Shown piece by piece: positions 1 to 8,603 of a stretch of DNA of 36,204 nt. The translations under genes were made by a program, and so were the position numbers. How positions within the stretch are numbered: position 1 is the first letter of the stretch; each line of letters opens with the position of its first letter. This DNA is from JANWHF01 sp036276235 (lineage in GTDB: Bacteria; Planctomycetota; Phycisphaerae; Tepidisphaerales; Tepidisphaeraceae): the NCBI GenBank assembly GCA_036276235.1, contig DATBDZ010000332.1, positions 1 to 36,204 on the forward strand. Direction: 5' to 3'. The notes under the pieces are model-generated. The model did no database searches, was not told the DNA's origin, and worked only from the letters and a program-made list of their open reading frames with translations.

Positions 1-30
1 GCCAGATGCTTCGGAGTACCTCAGCATGAC
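1..30. repeat. Family C hairpin arm (partial element)
   Basis: One arm of the repeat seen complete at 32663-32742. It has short outer arms ATGCT/AGCAT and the loop core GG-AGTA-CC at 13-20. The partner arm, if present, lies outside the window. Confidence 0.8.
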
Positions 31-166
31 ATCGTTCTGGAACCACGGTCTCCTGTTTTGAGCGTCGCGCGGATCGTAGAGATGGCGTAATTGCGAGTCA
101 ATCTGCGTTTGGAGAGGTGGACCTTGGGTCCGACCGCTACGCGGATGCAAAATTTACGATTGCCCC

Positions 167-251
167 ATTTGCGATTTGTGATTTGCGATTGGGAGACGAC
201 AGGAAGAAAACCCGCGCCACGTAATCCAATCGCAAATCACAAATCGCAGAT
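167..251. repeat. Inverted repeat of GCGATTTG words
   Basis: The arms 167-192 and 226-251 are reverse complements at 25 of 26 positions, with a 33-nt spacer. Each arm is built from near-tandem words (TTTGCGATTTG, TGATTTGCGATT). It lies just upstream of the gene starting at 331 and interrupts any extension of that frame to an earlier start. The arms contain no GTACTC core. Confidence 0.8.
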
Positions 252-330
252 CGCAAATTCTAAAGCCCGCCCCGCTGCCACGACCGATAACCATGGCATG
301 GACCCACATTCACCGGGACAAGGACAGGCC

Positions 331-1122
331 ATGAATGACCAGAATACGTTGATGTCACGAATCGGGGGCTGGTTCAAGCGCGGGAATGAGCCGCTTGAGC
401 CTGCCCAGGTCAGCAAGCCGGCGGAGCCGGCCTCCAAACTCGCGGCGCCTCCGGCGCCGTCCGTCGCGATGGCGGCGGAGGATCCTGCCGAGACGCGCAG
501 CACCTTCATTCGACCCTGGTCGAAGCGCGAGCAGACCGTCGAGCAGTTGCAGACCGGCGTTGCCGCGTTGTCTGATCTGCTCGGGAGCGTGCGCGATAAT
601 CTTGAGCGCACTTCCAAGCGTCAGGATGAGCTGGTGGGATATCTCTCGCACTTGCCCGAGGCGTTGCAAAGCCTGCCGGAAACCGGCCGCGTGCAGGGCG
701 AAGCGCTCAAAGCCATTCAAAAGCAAATGGAGCGGCAGACCGCGCAGCAAGGCCAGGTCGCCAATGTGCTGGAGCGCATCAGCAAGGCCGATGACCGCCA
801 GCAGCGTACGCTCGAAGCGTTGCAGGACCGCGTCGATTGGGTCAATCGCAACGAGCATTCGCTCAGCCAAAGCCTGGGAAACGTCGGCATCCTGCTTGAA
901 TCGATGAGCAAACACTCCGAAGCCAGCGCGCAGGTGCTGGTCAACCTACGCGACGGCATGCAGGTGCGCGATCGCAACGTCGAAAAAATCCTCCATCGCC
1001 AAGGCGTGCGCTTCACGACAATGCTGGTGATCGCGATCTTCCTCTCGATGGCAGCGCTGGTCGCGGTCAGTATCTTTGGGTATCTGGGATACGATGTGTT
1101 GAGCCATGTGATTCGGAAGTAG
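331..1122 (+). CDS. Coiled-coil protein with C-terminal membrane anchor
   Basis: Unrecognised protein of 263 aa. The N-terminal 60 residues are rich in Pro and Ala. Residues of about 65-215 are rich in Gln, Glu, Leu and Arg with heptad-like spacing, suggesting a long coiled coil. A single hydrophobic segment near the C-terminus (TMLVIAIFLSMAALVAVSIF) is followed by a short basic tail, so it is probably a tail-anchored membrane protein with a cytoplasmic rod. The start at 331 is chosen because AGGA lies 6-9 nt upstream and the frame before it runs through an inverted repeat. ATG at 298 is an alternative. The architecture recalls tethering or chemoreceptor-like rods, but no family motif is visible, so no function is assigned. 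Confidence 0.7.
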   Translation: MNDQNTLMSRIGGWFKRGNEPLEPAQVSKPAEPASKLAAPPAPSVAMAAEDPAETRSTFIRPWSKREQTVEQLQTGVAALSDLLGSVRDNLERTSKRQDELVGYLSHLPEALQSLPETGRVQGEALKAIQKQMERQTAQQGQVANVLERISKADDRQQRTLEALQDRVDWVNRNEHSLSQSLGNVGILLESMSKHSEASAQVLVNLRDGMQVRDRNVEKILHRQGVRFTTMLVIAIFLSMAALVAVSIFGYLGYDVLSHVIRK

Positions 1123-1195
1123 ATGCGTGATGCGTAATGCGTAATGCGTAATGCGTCCCTCCTTCTTACGCATTACGAATCACGCATTACGCATT
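1123..1195. repeat. ATGCGTAATGCG inverted tandem words
   Basis: Four near-tandem copies of TGCGTAA/TGCGTGA words at 1123-1156 face their reverse complements at 1167-1195 across a short loop. It starts at the stop codon of the upstream gene. There is no T-tract, so it is not a standard terminator. From 1196 to 1402 I see no further gene; a weak TTGCTT at 1236 is the only promoter-like word. Confidence 0.75.
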
Positions 1196-1402
1196 TTCGT
1201 TTTCCCTCCCCCAATCGCGCAATTTTCGCGCTCGGTTGCTTTACTTCAAAAAAGATTGTGGTATGACATTCTGCTAATCGGCTCTGGTAGCGCGGCGGAA
1301 ACGCTATGGCGTTGCTTGTGGCCGAGACAATTTAACTCCGGGGCGCGGCTGAATTTGCCGCGTATTGGAGCCCCAAACCAGGTCGCACATGGAGGTGCCG
1401 TC

Positions 1403-2749
1403 ATGGCCGCTCGCCGAGTTCTCTTTTTTGCCACCCTTGCTTTAGCCCTTACTGCCACGGTTATTTCTCCCACCGCTTTCGCCCAGGATGCGGGCGGGCA
1501 GGAGGAAACCGCCAAGCAGCCGTTCGTTGGCCAGATCAACGCCAACGCGGTTTTCGTGCGCAGCGCCGCGCGTGAAGACGCGTATCCTGTCACGAAGCTC
1601 GACAAGGGATCGCAAGTCACCGTTGTCGGCATCAAGTTTAAGTGGCTCAAGATCCTTCCCCCTAAGGGCAGCTTCGGCTACGTCCCCAAGGCGTATATCG
1701 ATCGCCATGGCAGCGGCAACACCGGCAAGGCCTCGCGCGAGATGTTCGCCAAAGTCGGCAGCGATCTCATGGAAGTGAAGACCGCGCAGATGGCCAAGGT
1801 CGAAGTCGGACAGGAAGTCACGATCATCGGCGAGAAGGATGAGTACTATAAGATTGAGCCGCCGGAAGGAAGCTATCTTTATATCGCGCAGCAGTTTGTC
1901 GATCCGGTGAAGCCGATCGCCAGCGCCGATGTGAAGAACGCGCAGTCGGACGCCAAAGCCGTGGCCGCCACCGGCGGAACTTCGCTGGCGATCGTCGATG
2001 GGCTGACCAAAGGCAACAACGGTAGCGGAAGCGGCGTGGCGACGCCGCCCTCGACCCAGCCGACCGGCTCCGCCGAAAAGGAAACCGCTGAGGCAACTCC
2101 TCCGTCAACGCAGCCCGCCGACGCGATCACCACGGCGACCAATGCCTTCGATTCGCTCGAAGCCGATTTCAAAGCCGCCAACGAAAAGCCGATTGTCGAG
2201 CAACCGATCAGCCAGCTTCTGGTTGGCTATGAGGACATGCTCAAGCAGGATGCCCTGCCGGCATCGATGCGGCGAGTCGCCGAGATTCGCATCGCTACTC
2301 TCAAGCTTCGCGATGAGGCCAAGCAGGAATTTGTCGCCACCAGGGCATCGCAGGAAAAATCGGCTGAGCGGCGCAAGGCGCTCGAAGCCGAGCGCGGCGA
2401 GATTCAGGAGCGGATCAAGCAGACGGAAATCACGGTGTACGCCGCCCTCGGCACGCTCCGCACCAGCAGCATCCAGCGCGGCACACAGACGCTATATCGC
2501 CTGACCGACCCCGCCACCGGCCGCACGCTGGCCTACCTGCGAACGTCCGACCCCAAGTACGCCACGCTGCTCGGCCAATTCGTTGGCGTCAAGGGAACGC
2601 TCAGCGTCGATCCAGCCCTGAACATGAAGATGATCGACGCCCCAACGGAAACCGTCGCGGTGGACCAGGCCAAGATCAACAAGACGATCACGGCGCAGGT
2701 AGTCCCGCCAAGCCTGATGACGGTGCGGTCGGCCAGCACTAACGAATGA
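1403..2749 (+). CDS. Secreted protein with two bacterial SH3-like domains
   Basis: 448 aa. The N-terminus has a basic start, a hydrophobic core (VLFFATLALALTA) and a probable cleavage after AFA, so it is exported. Two SH3b-like repeats follow at about residues 35-95 and 100-165. Each begins with a residue run such as NANAVFVRSAA, contains a K..VTVVG or EVTIIG strand, and ends in a Pro-rich glycine turn with GSFGYV or GSYLYI. A low-complexity Thr/Pro linker separates these from a charged helical region at about 260-360 and a C-terminal beta-rich part. SH3b domains usually bind peptidoglycan or other envelope ligands; that role is inferred. The start at 1403 is set by GGAGGT at 1391-1396. The gene also holds the only GAGTAC (1841) that I find outside the repeats. 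Confidence 0.8.
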   Translation: MAARRVLFFATLALALTATVISPTAFAQDAGGQEETAKQPFVGQINANAVFVRSAAREDAYPVTKLDKGSQVTVVGIKFKWLKILPPKGSFGYVPKAYIDRHGSGNTGKASREMFAKVGSDLMEVKTAQMAKVEVGQEVTIIGEKDEYYKIEPPEGSYLYIAQQFVDPVKPIASADVKNAQSDAKAVAATGGTSLAIVDGLTKGNNGSGSGVATPPSTQPTGSAEKETAEATPPSTQPADAITTATNAFDSLEADFKAANEKPIVEQPISQLLVGYEDMLKQDALPASMRRVAEIRIATLKLRDEAKQEFVATRASQEKSAERRKALEAERGEIQERIKQTEITVYAALGTLRTSSIQRGTQTLYRLTDPATGRTLAYLRTSDPKYATLLGQFVGVKGTLSVDPALNMKMIDAPTETVAVDQAKINKTITAQVVPPSLMTVRSASTNE

Positions 2750-2872
2750 GTTTCGGGTTTCAGGTTTCGAGTTTCAGGTTTTGCGATTGGGATTTCAGGT
2801 TTCAAGTTTCCGGCAATTGCGGAGGCTTGGAACCTGAAATCGTTTTGCTTCCTGAAGTTTCATGTAGCTGCA
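2750..2872. repeat. TTTCAGGTTTC word array
   Basis: Intergenic run of degenerate words (GGTTTCAGGTTTC, GTTTCAGGTT) followed by a partial inverted copy (GGAACCTGAAATC and TGAAGTTTCATG). It begins at the stop codon of the SH3 gene. No ORF or promoter was identified in it. Confidence 0.6.
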
Positions 2873-2928
2873 GGCCTCATGTTCAGCAGGTCCGCAGACC
2901 GGGAAAACCCCTCGAATTGCCGAGCAAA

Positions 2929-2980
2929 GCTGTTAAGGTGACATCCACCTTTTTAAAAAGGTGGATGTCACCTTAACAGC
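2929..2980. repeat. Perfect 52-bp palindrome
   Basis: Two 26-nt halves are exact reverse complements with no loop. The centre, between 2954 and 2955, is TTTTTAAAAA flanked by CCACC and GGTGG. A further TTAACAGCT word follows at 2982-2990. It sits between convergent genes, 10 nt past the stop of the minus-strand gene, so a bidirectional transcription end is plausible. The T-run is at the tip rather than after a stem, so it is not a textbook intrinsic terminator. Confidence 0.9.
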
Positions 2981-2989
2981 CTTAACAGC

Positions 2990-3574
2990 TCAATTGAAAT
3001 CCACGCCGCGGCGGCGAATGAGGCGCGCGGCGGTGTAGATGGCGCATCCCACGCCGAGGGCTACGGAGATGAGCGCCTGATTCCGAAAAAGCTCGTAACT
3101 GAAGGTTTCAAGCTCCGCCGCGGAGACGGGACGCAGAACATCCGAACCGCCCGTGCCGATTTGGCGAGCGTAGCGTGTGCTCTGGCGCTGGAACATCTCG
3201 TTCGCCATCAAGATGACTGGCAGGTGCATCGCGAAGCTGATCGCGAGCAGGAGCAGCGCCGCTCGCAGGCGCATGCCTTTGGCCGACAGCTTTCCCAGCG
3301 TCGCCCAGCAGAGGCAAACTCCTCCGACGGTTAGCAGGATCCCAAATAGCCATGCGTCGCCCAGCGACATTGCCCCAAGGATGATCGACCAAACGCCCGC
3401 CAGCGCAGCCAGCCCGATCAGCAGCACGATTACCCAGTGATGGCTCTGCAACTGGGGATATTCGCCAACGTGTCGAGCGTATCCAAGCATGGTCGGCTGC
3501 GGTTTGTCGCCGGAGTCGTGAGTGGGTTCCCCGCTCATGAACGGTATGATGTGACTGAAGTCCCAAGCGTGCAA
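2990..3574 (-). CDS. Small four-helix membrane protein
   Basis: 194 aa if translation begins at the TTG at 3574, or 182 aa from the ATG at 3538; neither has a clear ribosome site, so the start is uncertain. Four hydrophobic segments are visible: HHWVIVLLIGLAALAGVWS, then AWLFGILLTVGGVCLCWA, then ALLLLAISFAMHLPVILMA, and near the C-terminus LISVALGVGCAIYTAARLI. The tail RRRG suggests a cytoplasmic C-terminus. The loop between helices three and four is about 45 residues and polar. I do not recognise the family. It is divergent from the two-component operon starting at 3894, with repeat element A1 between them. Confidence 0.6.
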   Translation of the reverse strand: MHAWDFSHIIPFMSGEPTHDSGDKPQPTMLGYARHVGEYPQLQSHHWVIVLLIGLAALAGVWSIILGAMSLGDAWLFGILLTVGGVCLCWATLGKLSAKGMRLRAALLLLAISFAMHLPVILMANEMFQRQSTRYARQIGTGGSDVLRPVSAAELETFSYELFRNQALISVALGVGCAIYTAARLIRRRGVDFN

Positions 3575-3670
3575 CTCTCGGCACCGGACGAAGAGGAAGC
3601 GCGCGGGGCCATCATCTTTCAGTCATGTCGCGCGAGTAGAATCAGAAGTCAGCCACGAGCACGCTCTCGC

Positions 3671-3804
3671 TCAGAACCCTCTCCCCTGTACTCAGGGGAG
3701 AGGGCAGGGTGAGGGGACGGCGTGCCGCGATATCGCGCGGTTCGCAAGTCGAAGCGTTCGTCCCCTCACCCCAACCCTCTCCCCTGAGTACAGGGGAGAG
3801 GGAG
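3671..3804. repeat. Family A element, copy 1
   Basis: About 134 bp. Each end is a 12-bp hairpin (CCCTCTCCCCTG paired with CAGGGGAGAGGG) around loop TACT on the left (core 3688-3693) and AGTA on the right (core 3786-3791). The two ends are exact reverse complements, so the element can fold as one long hairpin or as two small ones with complementary loops. The core, with GTCCCC and GGGGAC borders, matches copies 2 and 4 in reverse orientation. It lies between divergent genes. Confidence 0.95.
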
Positions 3805-3893
3805 AAGGCGCGTTTTCGTGCTTCGCAGTTGTTGAATAGCTGCGTGGCGACCACCATAGCCTTGCTTCCTCGGTTACGCTTTATTGAGCAATT

Positions 3894-4571
3894 GTGCGCA
3901 TTTTACTCGTTGAAGATTCCGAACGACTCCAGCGCTCCGTCGGCACCGGCCTGCGCAAGGCGGGGTATGCCGTTGATGTGACTGGCGATGGGGAGCAGGG
4001 GCTTTGGTACGCCAGGGGAAATGATTACGACGTCATCGTTTTGGATCTGATGCTCCCCCGCCTTGATGGGCTCTCCGTGCTGCGGAAGTTGCGCGAATCG
4101 GGCAAGGACACCCATGTGCTGATTCTGACTGCCAAGGACACGGTTGAAGATCGCGTTGCGGGATTGCGGAGCGGCGCGGACGATTATTTGATCAAGCCAT
4201 TCGCATTCGATGAGCTGCTGGCGCGCGTGCAGGCGTTGGCGCGGCGATCGCATGGCGTGAAACGGCAACTGGTGGAGATCGCCGACCTGCAAATCGATTT
4301 GACAACCCGCACGGTTCGGCGCGGGCAGCGGATGCTTGAGTTGCCGCCGCGCGAGTTTGCTTTGCTGGAGTATTTGGCGATGCGCCGCGGACAGCTCGTG
4401 ACGCGGTCGCAGATCGAGTCGCACATCTACGACGATCAGGTTGAGCCGATGAGCAATGTGGTGGAGGCGGCAATCTATTCGCTTCGCAAGAAGATCGATC
4501 GGGCCGGCGCGCCGTCACTGATTCAAACTCGCCGCGGCATGGGCTACATTCTTGGTGATACAGCTCAATGA
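3894..4571 (+). CDS. OmpR-family response regulator
   Basis: 225 aa DNA-binding response regulator. Receiver domain at 1-115 with the acidic pair E7/D8, phospho-acceptor D51 in VIVLDLMLPRLDG, T79 and K101 in IKPF, all present. Winged-helix effector domain at about 128-220 with the usual LPPREFALLEYLA, VVEAAIYSLRKKID and RRGMGYIL motifs. The start is GTG at 3894, directly coding MRILLVEDSE; no strong ribosome site is seen. The stop overlaps the start of the sensor kinase by 4 nt (ATGA at 4568), so the pair is co-translated and the kinase is the likely partner. Targets are unknown. Confidence 0.95.
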   Translation: MRILLVEDSERLQRSVGTGLRKAGYAVDVTGDGEQGLWYARGNDYDVIVLDLMLPRLDGLSVLRKLRESGKDTHVLILTAKDTVEDRVAGLRSGADDYLIKPFAFDELLARVQALARRSHGVKRQLVEIADLQIDLTTRTVRRGQRMLELPPREFALLEYLAMRRGQLVTRSQIESHIYDDQVEPMSNVVEAAIYSLRKKIDRAGAPSLIQTRRGMGYILGDTAQ

Positions 4572-6046
4572 AATCGATTCGCCGTCATCTCACGATCACC
4601 CTGCTGGCGGCAGTTTTGGCGCTGGTGGTGGCCGCCGACGCGCTGGTTTATCTGTTTGCCCAATCGCGGCTGCTGGTGGAGTTTGACCGCGCCCTCACTG
4701 CAAAGGCGCACATGGTGATGGGCATGGTCGGTGAAGATCGCGCCGGCCATTTGGAGTTTGATTCGGGTGATGCAGACCTGTCTGATTTTGGTGCTGGCCG
4801 CACTTCTGATTACTTCCAGGTGTTGCGCGCCGATGGCAGTTCGTTCGCGCGATCGCCGTCGCTGGGTTCCAACGATCTACAACATCCCTCGCAAGGCCAG
4901 CGCGCTTTTGATATTCACCTGCTCGATGGCCAGATGGGGCGCGCAATCGAAATCCATTTCAAAGCGCACTCGGATGAAGATGAGGAAAAGGATAGCAGGA
5001 CAGCCGCGCAGGCACAGCCCAATGCCTACATCGTGTTAGCGCGAAGCCGGCGCGATCTCGATGGAACCTTGCGTGTGCTTGGCGGTTCGTTGCTGGTTGC
5101 CGCGCTGATCATTGCGGCGGGGACGATCGCGGCGGTTACGTTTTCCGTGCGGCGCGGGCTCGGGCCGCTCTATCGGCTTGGCAGGGAAGTCGATGGAATC
5201 GCCGCCGATACGCTGGCTCATCGGTTCGACGCTCGTGGCGTGCCGTCGGAGCTTCGCCCCATCTACGATCGGCTCAACGGTCTTCTCGAACGGCTCAACA
5301 AAGCCTTTGCGCGCGAGCGGCGGTTTACTTCTGATGTGGCCCACGAACTGAGAACGCCCGTTGCCGAACTGCGGGCGCTGGCCGAGGTCGCGCTCAAATG
5401 GCCTGATCCTTCCGCCGCCCCGCAGAATTTTCGCGACGCCCTGAACATCGCCCATCACATGGACGGCATGATCAGCACGCTCCTCTCGATCGCGCGGCAG
5501 AATGCCGGCGTTCTTGCGGCGCAATTGGAACCTGTTGAATTGTCATCGAGCCTGAATCAGGCTTGGGAGGCGCACGCCAAGTTGGCTGCGAGCCGCAATC
5601 TAATTGTCGAGTGGACGATGGCGCCCGATCTGTGGGTGCAGGCCAATCGCTCGATGCTTGCCGGCATGCTCGAGAATCTGCTGGCCAACGCCGTCACTTA
5701 CACGCCTGCGGGCGGCACGATTATCGGCCGGGTCGCGCGCGAAGGGGATCGTATTCGATTCAGTTTGACCAACACCTGCGAGAATCTCTCGCCGGATGAT
5801 TTGCCACATCTTTTTGAGCCGTTCTGGCGCAAGGATACGGCTCGCACGGGCGGCGTGAATTGCGGGCTGGGTTTGTCGCTGGTCAAAGTGTACGCGGCGG
5901 CGATGAACGCCGCGATTGACGCTGATATGCCTGATTCGAGTCACGTTTGCTTCACGTTGAGCTTCGTTCCCGCGCTGGCAAATACTGCACGCGCGAGCGA
6001 GAATACATGGAAGAATTCTCAAGTGACGGCCGACAAATACTCATAA
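4568..6046 (+). CDS. Membrane sensor histidine kinase
   Basis: 492 aa partner of the response regulator just upstream (4-nt overlap). The first transmembrane helix is at about residues 8-30. An extracytoplasmic sensor region of about 130 residues contains a very acidic stretch (HSDEDEEKDS), which might bind cations; that is inference. A second helix is at about 177-200, then HAMP. The HisKA motif FTSDVAHELRTPVAEL has phospho-acceptor H259. The HATPase domain has the N-box NLLANAVTYTPAGG and late motif CGLGLSLVK. The G1 box is degenerate: SLTNTCENLSPDDLPHLFEPF lacks the DxGxG signature, as in some QseC/PmrB-like kinases. The transmitted signal cannot be told from sequence. Confidence 0.93.
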   Translation: MKSIRRHLTITLLAAVLALVVAADALVYLFAQSRLLVEFDRALTAKAHMVMGMVGEDRAGHLEFDSGDADLSDFGAGRTSDYFQVLRADGSSFARSPSLGSNDLQHPSQGQRAFDIHLLDGQMGRAIEIHFKAHSDEDEEKDSRTAAQAQPNAYIVLARSRRDLDGTLRVLGGSLLVAALIIAAGTIAAVTFSVRRGLGPLYRLGREVDGIAADTLAHRFDARGVPSELRPIYDRLNGLLERLNKAFARERRFTSDVAHELRTPVAELRALAEVALKWPDPSAAPQNFRDALNIAHHMDGMISTLLSIARQNAGVLAAQLEPVELSSSLNQAWEAHAKLAASRNLIVEWTMAPDLWVQANRSMLAGMLENLLANAVTYTPAGGTIIGRVAREGDRIRFSLTNTCENLSPDDLPHLFEPFWRKDTARTGGVNCGLGLSLVKVYAAAMNAAIDADMPDSSHVCFTLSFVPALANTARASENTWKNSQVTADKYS

Positions 6047-6101
6047 GAGACGCCATCGCTCGGCGGCTCGGAGTTGTACACGAGTTGCTGGGAGCCTGTG
6101 G

Positions 6102-8213
6102 ATGTTGAGTCTGTTTCGCCGAGATAAGAAAACGAAGGGCGCGAGCCTGCATGCCAGGACCGCGTCGATCGAATCGCTGGAATCGCGAACATTTCTCTCG
6201 GCGACGCTTCAGCCGAATCTTAGCGTTCTTAATTCGGCCGCGTCGTTGAGCAGCATTGAAGGTTTCACGCCGAGCCAGATTCGCAAAGCGTACGGCTTTG
6301 ACAAGATCGCGCTTCCCAATGGGGCTGCCGCCGATGGGAGCGGGCAGACGATCGCCATCGTTGATGCGTATAACGATCCGAACATTGCTTCCGATTTGAA
6401 GGTGTTCGATCAGCAATTTGGCTTGGCTGATCCGCCGAGCTTTCATGTTGTCAGCCAGACGGGCGGCACGGCGCTTCCGCGCACCGATTCCGGATGGGCC
6501 GGCGAGATTTCGCTGGATGTCGAATGGGCGCACGCCATGGCGCCGGCGGCGAATATTCTGCTGGTCGAAGCGAAGTCGGACACCATTGATGATCTGATGA
6601 CCGCCGTGAATTACGCGCGGCATAACACGAGCGTTTCCGTCGTCTCCGTGAGCTGGGGCGGGAGCGAATATTTCAGTTGGGGCCAGGGCGAATCGCAAAG
6701 CCAAACCAGCTACGACTCATACTTCACCACCCCCACCGGCCATCAGGGAATCACCTTCGTCGCCAGCGCCGGAGACAGCGGCAGCTTCTCCGGCGTGCAG
6801 TGGCCCGCAAGCTCGCCCAATGTTTTGTCCGTCGGCGGAACGAGCCTCTCTCTGCAAGCTGATGGAACCTACGGCAGCGAAACCGCCTGGAGCGGAACCA
6901 GCGGCGGATATAGCAAACTGGAAAGCGAGCCGGCGTGGCAGAAGAGCGTGCAGACCACCGGCAAGCGCAGCTCGCCCGATGTCGCGTATGATGCCGACCC
7001 GAATACGGGATATGCCGTCTACGACTCGATTCCCGATCAGGGATCGAGCGGCTGGAGCGAGGTCGCCGGCACCAGCGCCGGCGCGCCGCAGTGGGCGGCG
7101 ATCGTCGCCATCGCGGACCAGGGCCGCGTCATCTCCGGACTCACCACGCTCGACGGCGCGACGCAGACGATGTCGATGCTCTACGGCCTGTACAGCGCGA
7201 CGAGCACCGGAACGGCATCCACATACTCCGCCGACTTCAATGATGTGACCTCCGGAGGCGGCGGCGGCTACCATTGGCGCTTCGGCGGCTCAGGAAGATC
7301 GTCCAGCCCGGCGGCCCTCGGATACGACACCATTACCGGCCTCGGCACCCCCAAAGCGGCGGCGATTGTCGCCGCCCTCGTCGGCTCCGCGGGTAGCGCG
7401 GCAACCGCCGGCAGCGGCGACAACAACTCCTCGACATCATCCGGAGCTGCCAGCAGCGCAACGGTTCCTCAACCATCGCTGGCAGCTTCGCCCATTGCGG
7501 TGACGATTCTCTCTTCGCCCGTCGGCAGCGTCATCGGCGGAACCAATGGCCTCATCAAGCTGCGATTGATCAACGTCTCCGGCCAGGCATTTGACGGCCC
7601 GTTGCAGATTCAGATCTACGCGTCGAGCGACACAACCGCCTCGTCGGACGATCAATTGCTGACGACGTTGAGCCTTCCATCGCTTCGCCTGCGCGGCGGC
7701 GCGTCAAAGGTGATCACGCTTAAATTCAGTGAGGCATCGGGCTTGAGCCAGGGCGCGTACTACTTCATCGCGTCGGCATCAGCCACCGCCACCAATACGA
7801 GCGCGTCGCAGGCACCAAGCGCGGTGCCCGTGGTGATCTCGCCGCCCACGGTCGATCTTTCGGTGGCTCCGGGCGGGCTTTCGATTGTCCCGGTTACTCC
7901 GGGCAATAATTCGACAGTGACCGTCACGATTCGAAATCTTGGAAATGTAACCGCGAGCGGCTCGCTGGATCTGAGCCTCTTTTGGTCTGTCAGCGGTAAC
8001 CTCGGCGAATCCTTTTCGCTGCTGACGAGCATTCCAAACGTGCGCGTCAGGCTCCGCGCCGGCCGCACCATTCGATTACGCCTGCATTTCACAGTCCCGC
8101 TCGCGTTCCAACCGGGCACCGACAGCCTGAGCGCTTCGATCCAATCCGCGACGTCGGTTGCCGATACCAATTCGTCGAACGATACGACAGTCTTCCGCAC
8201 GACGGCGGGCTGA
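6102..8213 (+). CDS. Sedolisin-like (S53) secreted serine-carboxyl protease
   Basis: 703 aa. The N-terminus carries IESLESRTFLSA, like the LEPR-xLL motif on exported planctomycete proteins, not a classic signal peptide. The catalytic domain, about residues 55-430, has the S53 set: E135 and D139 in GEISLDVEW, oxyanion D225 in SAGDSG, and nucleophile S325 in GTSAGAP. The family's calcium site follows (DFNDVTSGG to GYDTITGLGTP). After a Ser/Gly-rich linker there are two CARDB-like beta-sandwich domains, about 470-590 and 595-703, that may bind substrate or surface. The usual S53 propeptide is missing: only about 50 residues precede FTPSQIRKAYG. It follows the two-component operon after 55 nt and may belong to it. 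A cell-surface or secreted endopeptidase is likely. Confidence 0.88.
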   Translation: MLSLFRRDKKTKGASLHARTASIESLESRTFLSATLQPNLSVLNSAASLSSIEGFTPSQIRKAYGFDKIALPNGAAADGSGQTIAIVDAYNDPNIASDLKVFDQQFGLADPPSFHVVSQTGGTALPRTDSGWAGEISLDVEWAHAMAPAANILLVEAKSDTIDDLMTAVNYARHNTSVSVVSVSWGGSEYFSWGQGESQSQTSYDSYFTTPTGHQGITFVASAGDSGSFSGVQWPASSPNVLSVGGTSLSLQADGTYGSETAWSGTSGGYSKLESEPAWQKSVQTTGKRSSPDVAYDADPNTGYAVYDSIPDQGSSGWSEVAGTSAGAPQWAAIVAIADQGRVISGLTTLDGATQTMSMLYGLYSATSTGTASTYSADFNDVTSGGGGGYHWRFGGSGRSSSPAALGYDTITGLGTPKAAAIVAALVGSAGSAATAGSGDNNSSTSSGAASSATVPQPSLAASPIAVTILSSPVGSVIGGTNGLIKLRLINVSGQAFDGPLQIQIYASSDTTASSDDQLLTTLSLPSLRLRGGASKVITLKFSEASGLSQGAYYFIASASATATNTSASQAPSAVPVVISPPTVDLSVAPGGLSIVPVTPGNNSTVTVTIRNLGNVTASGSLDLSLFWSVSGNLGESFSLLTSIPNVRVRLRAGRTIRLRLHFTVPLAFQPGTDSLSASIQSATSVADTNSSNDTTVFRTTAG

Positions 8214-8220
8214 CCGCATT

Positions 8221-8353
8221 CTCCCTCTCCCCTGTACTCAGGGGAGAGGGCTGGGGTGAGGGGACGAACGCGCCGACTTGCGAACCGCGCCATATTGCGA
8301 ATCGCCGTCCCCTCACCCTGCCCTCTCCCCTGAGTACAGGGGAGAGGGTTCTG
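8221..8353. repeat. Family A element, copy 2
   Basis: Complete element with hairpin cores GTACTC at 8234-8239 and GAGTAC at 8332-8337. The internal core, from GACGAACGCG through GCCATATTGCGA to the GTCCCC border, is shared with copy 4. It fills the space between the convergent sedolisin and moaD genes, starting 8 nt after one stop and ending at the other. Confidence 0.95.
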
Positions 8354-8354
8354 A

Positions 8355-8603
8355 TCACCCCCCGCTAACCGGCGGCAACACTGCTACTTCATCCCCATCC
8401 GCCAGCGGCGAATCCACTCTCGCGTAATCGCGATTTACCGCGTACGCCACGCGCGGCAGCAAATCCGCCAGTTCGGGATGCTTCGCGACGAGCGCCTTGC
8501 TCGCGTCGGCTACCGTCGCCGGTTCGGAAAGATCTACACCAATATCAGAAACTCCAGCGCGCTCGCGAAGGATGGCAAAGAGCTTGATCGTAATGCGGAT
8601 CAT
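8355..8603 (-). CDS. moaD: MoaD/ThiS-family sulfur carrier (molybdopterin synthase small subunit)
   Basis: 82 aa, the usual MoaD length. It has the ubiquitin-like fold pattern: first strand IRITIKLFAILRERAG, then the loop ADGDEVAVLPPVSGG. It ends in the GG required for C-terminal thiocarboxylation by MoeB. The spacing and the VLPPVSGG ending favour MoaD over ThiS. It starts within the stop of lpxI (ATGA, 4-nt overlap), so it is translated with that gene, an unusual partner. moaA is present at 26995, but no moaE or moeB is seen in the window. Confidence 0.85.
   Translation of the reverse strand: MIRITIKLFAILRERAGVSDIGVDLSEPATVADASKALVAKHPELADLLPRVAYAVNRDYARVDSPLADGDEVAVLPPVSGG

Noticed and set aside
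1230..1402. Promoter TTGCTT/TATGAC before the SH3 gene
   Set aside because: The spacer would be about 20 nt and the -10 box is poor; not called.
1835..1850. GAGTAC at 1841 as another hairpin tip
   Set aside because: It is coding sequence of the SH3 protein, and the flanks do not pair.
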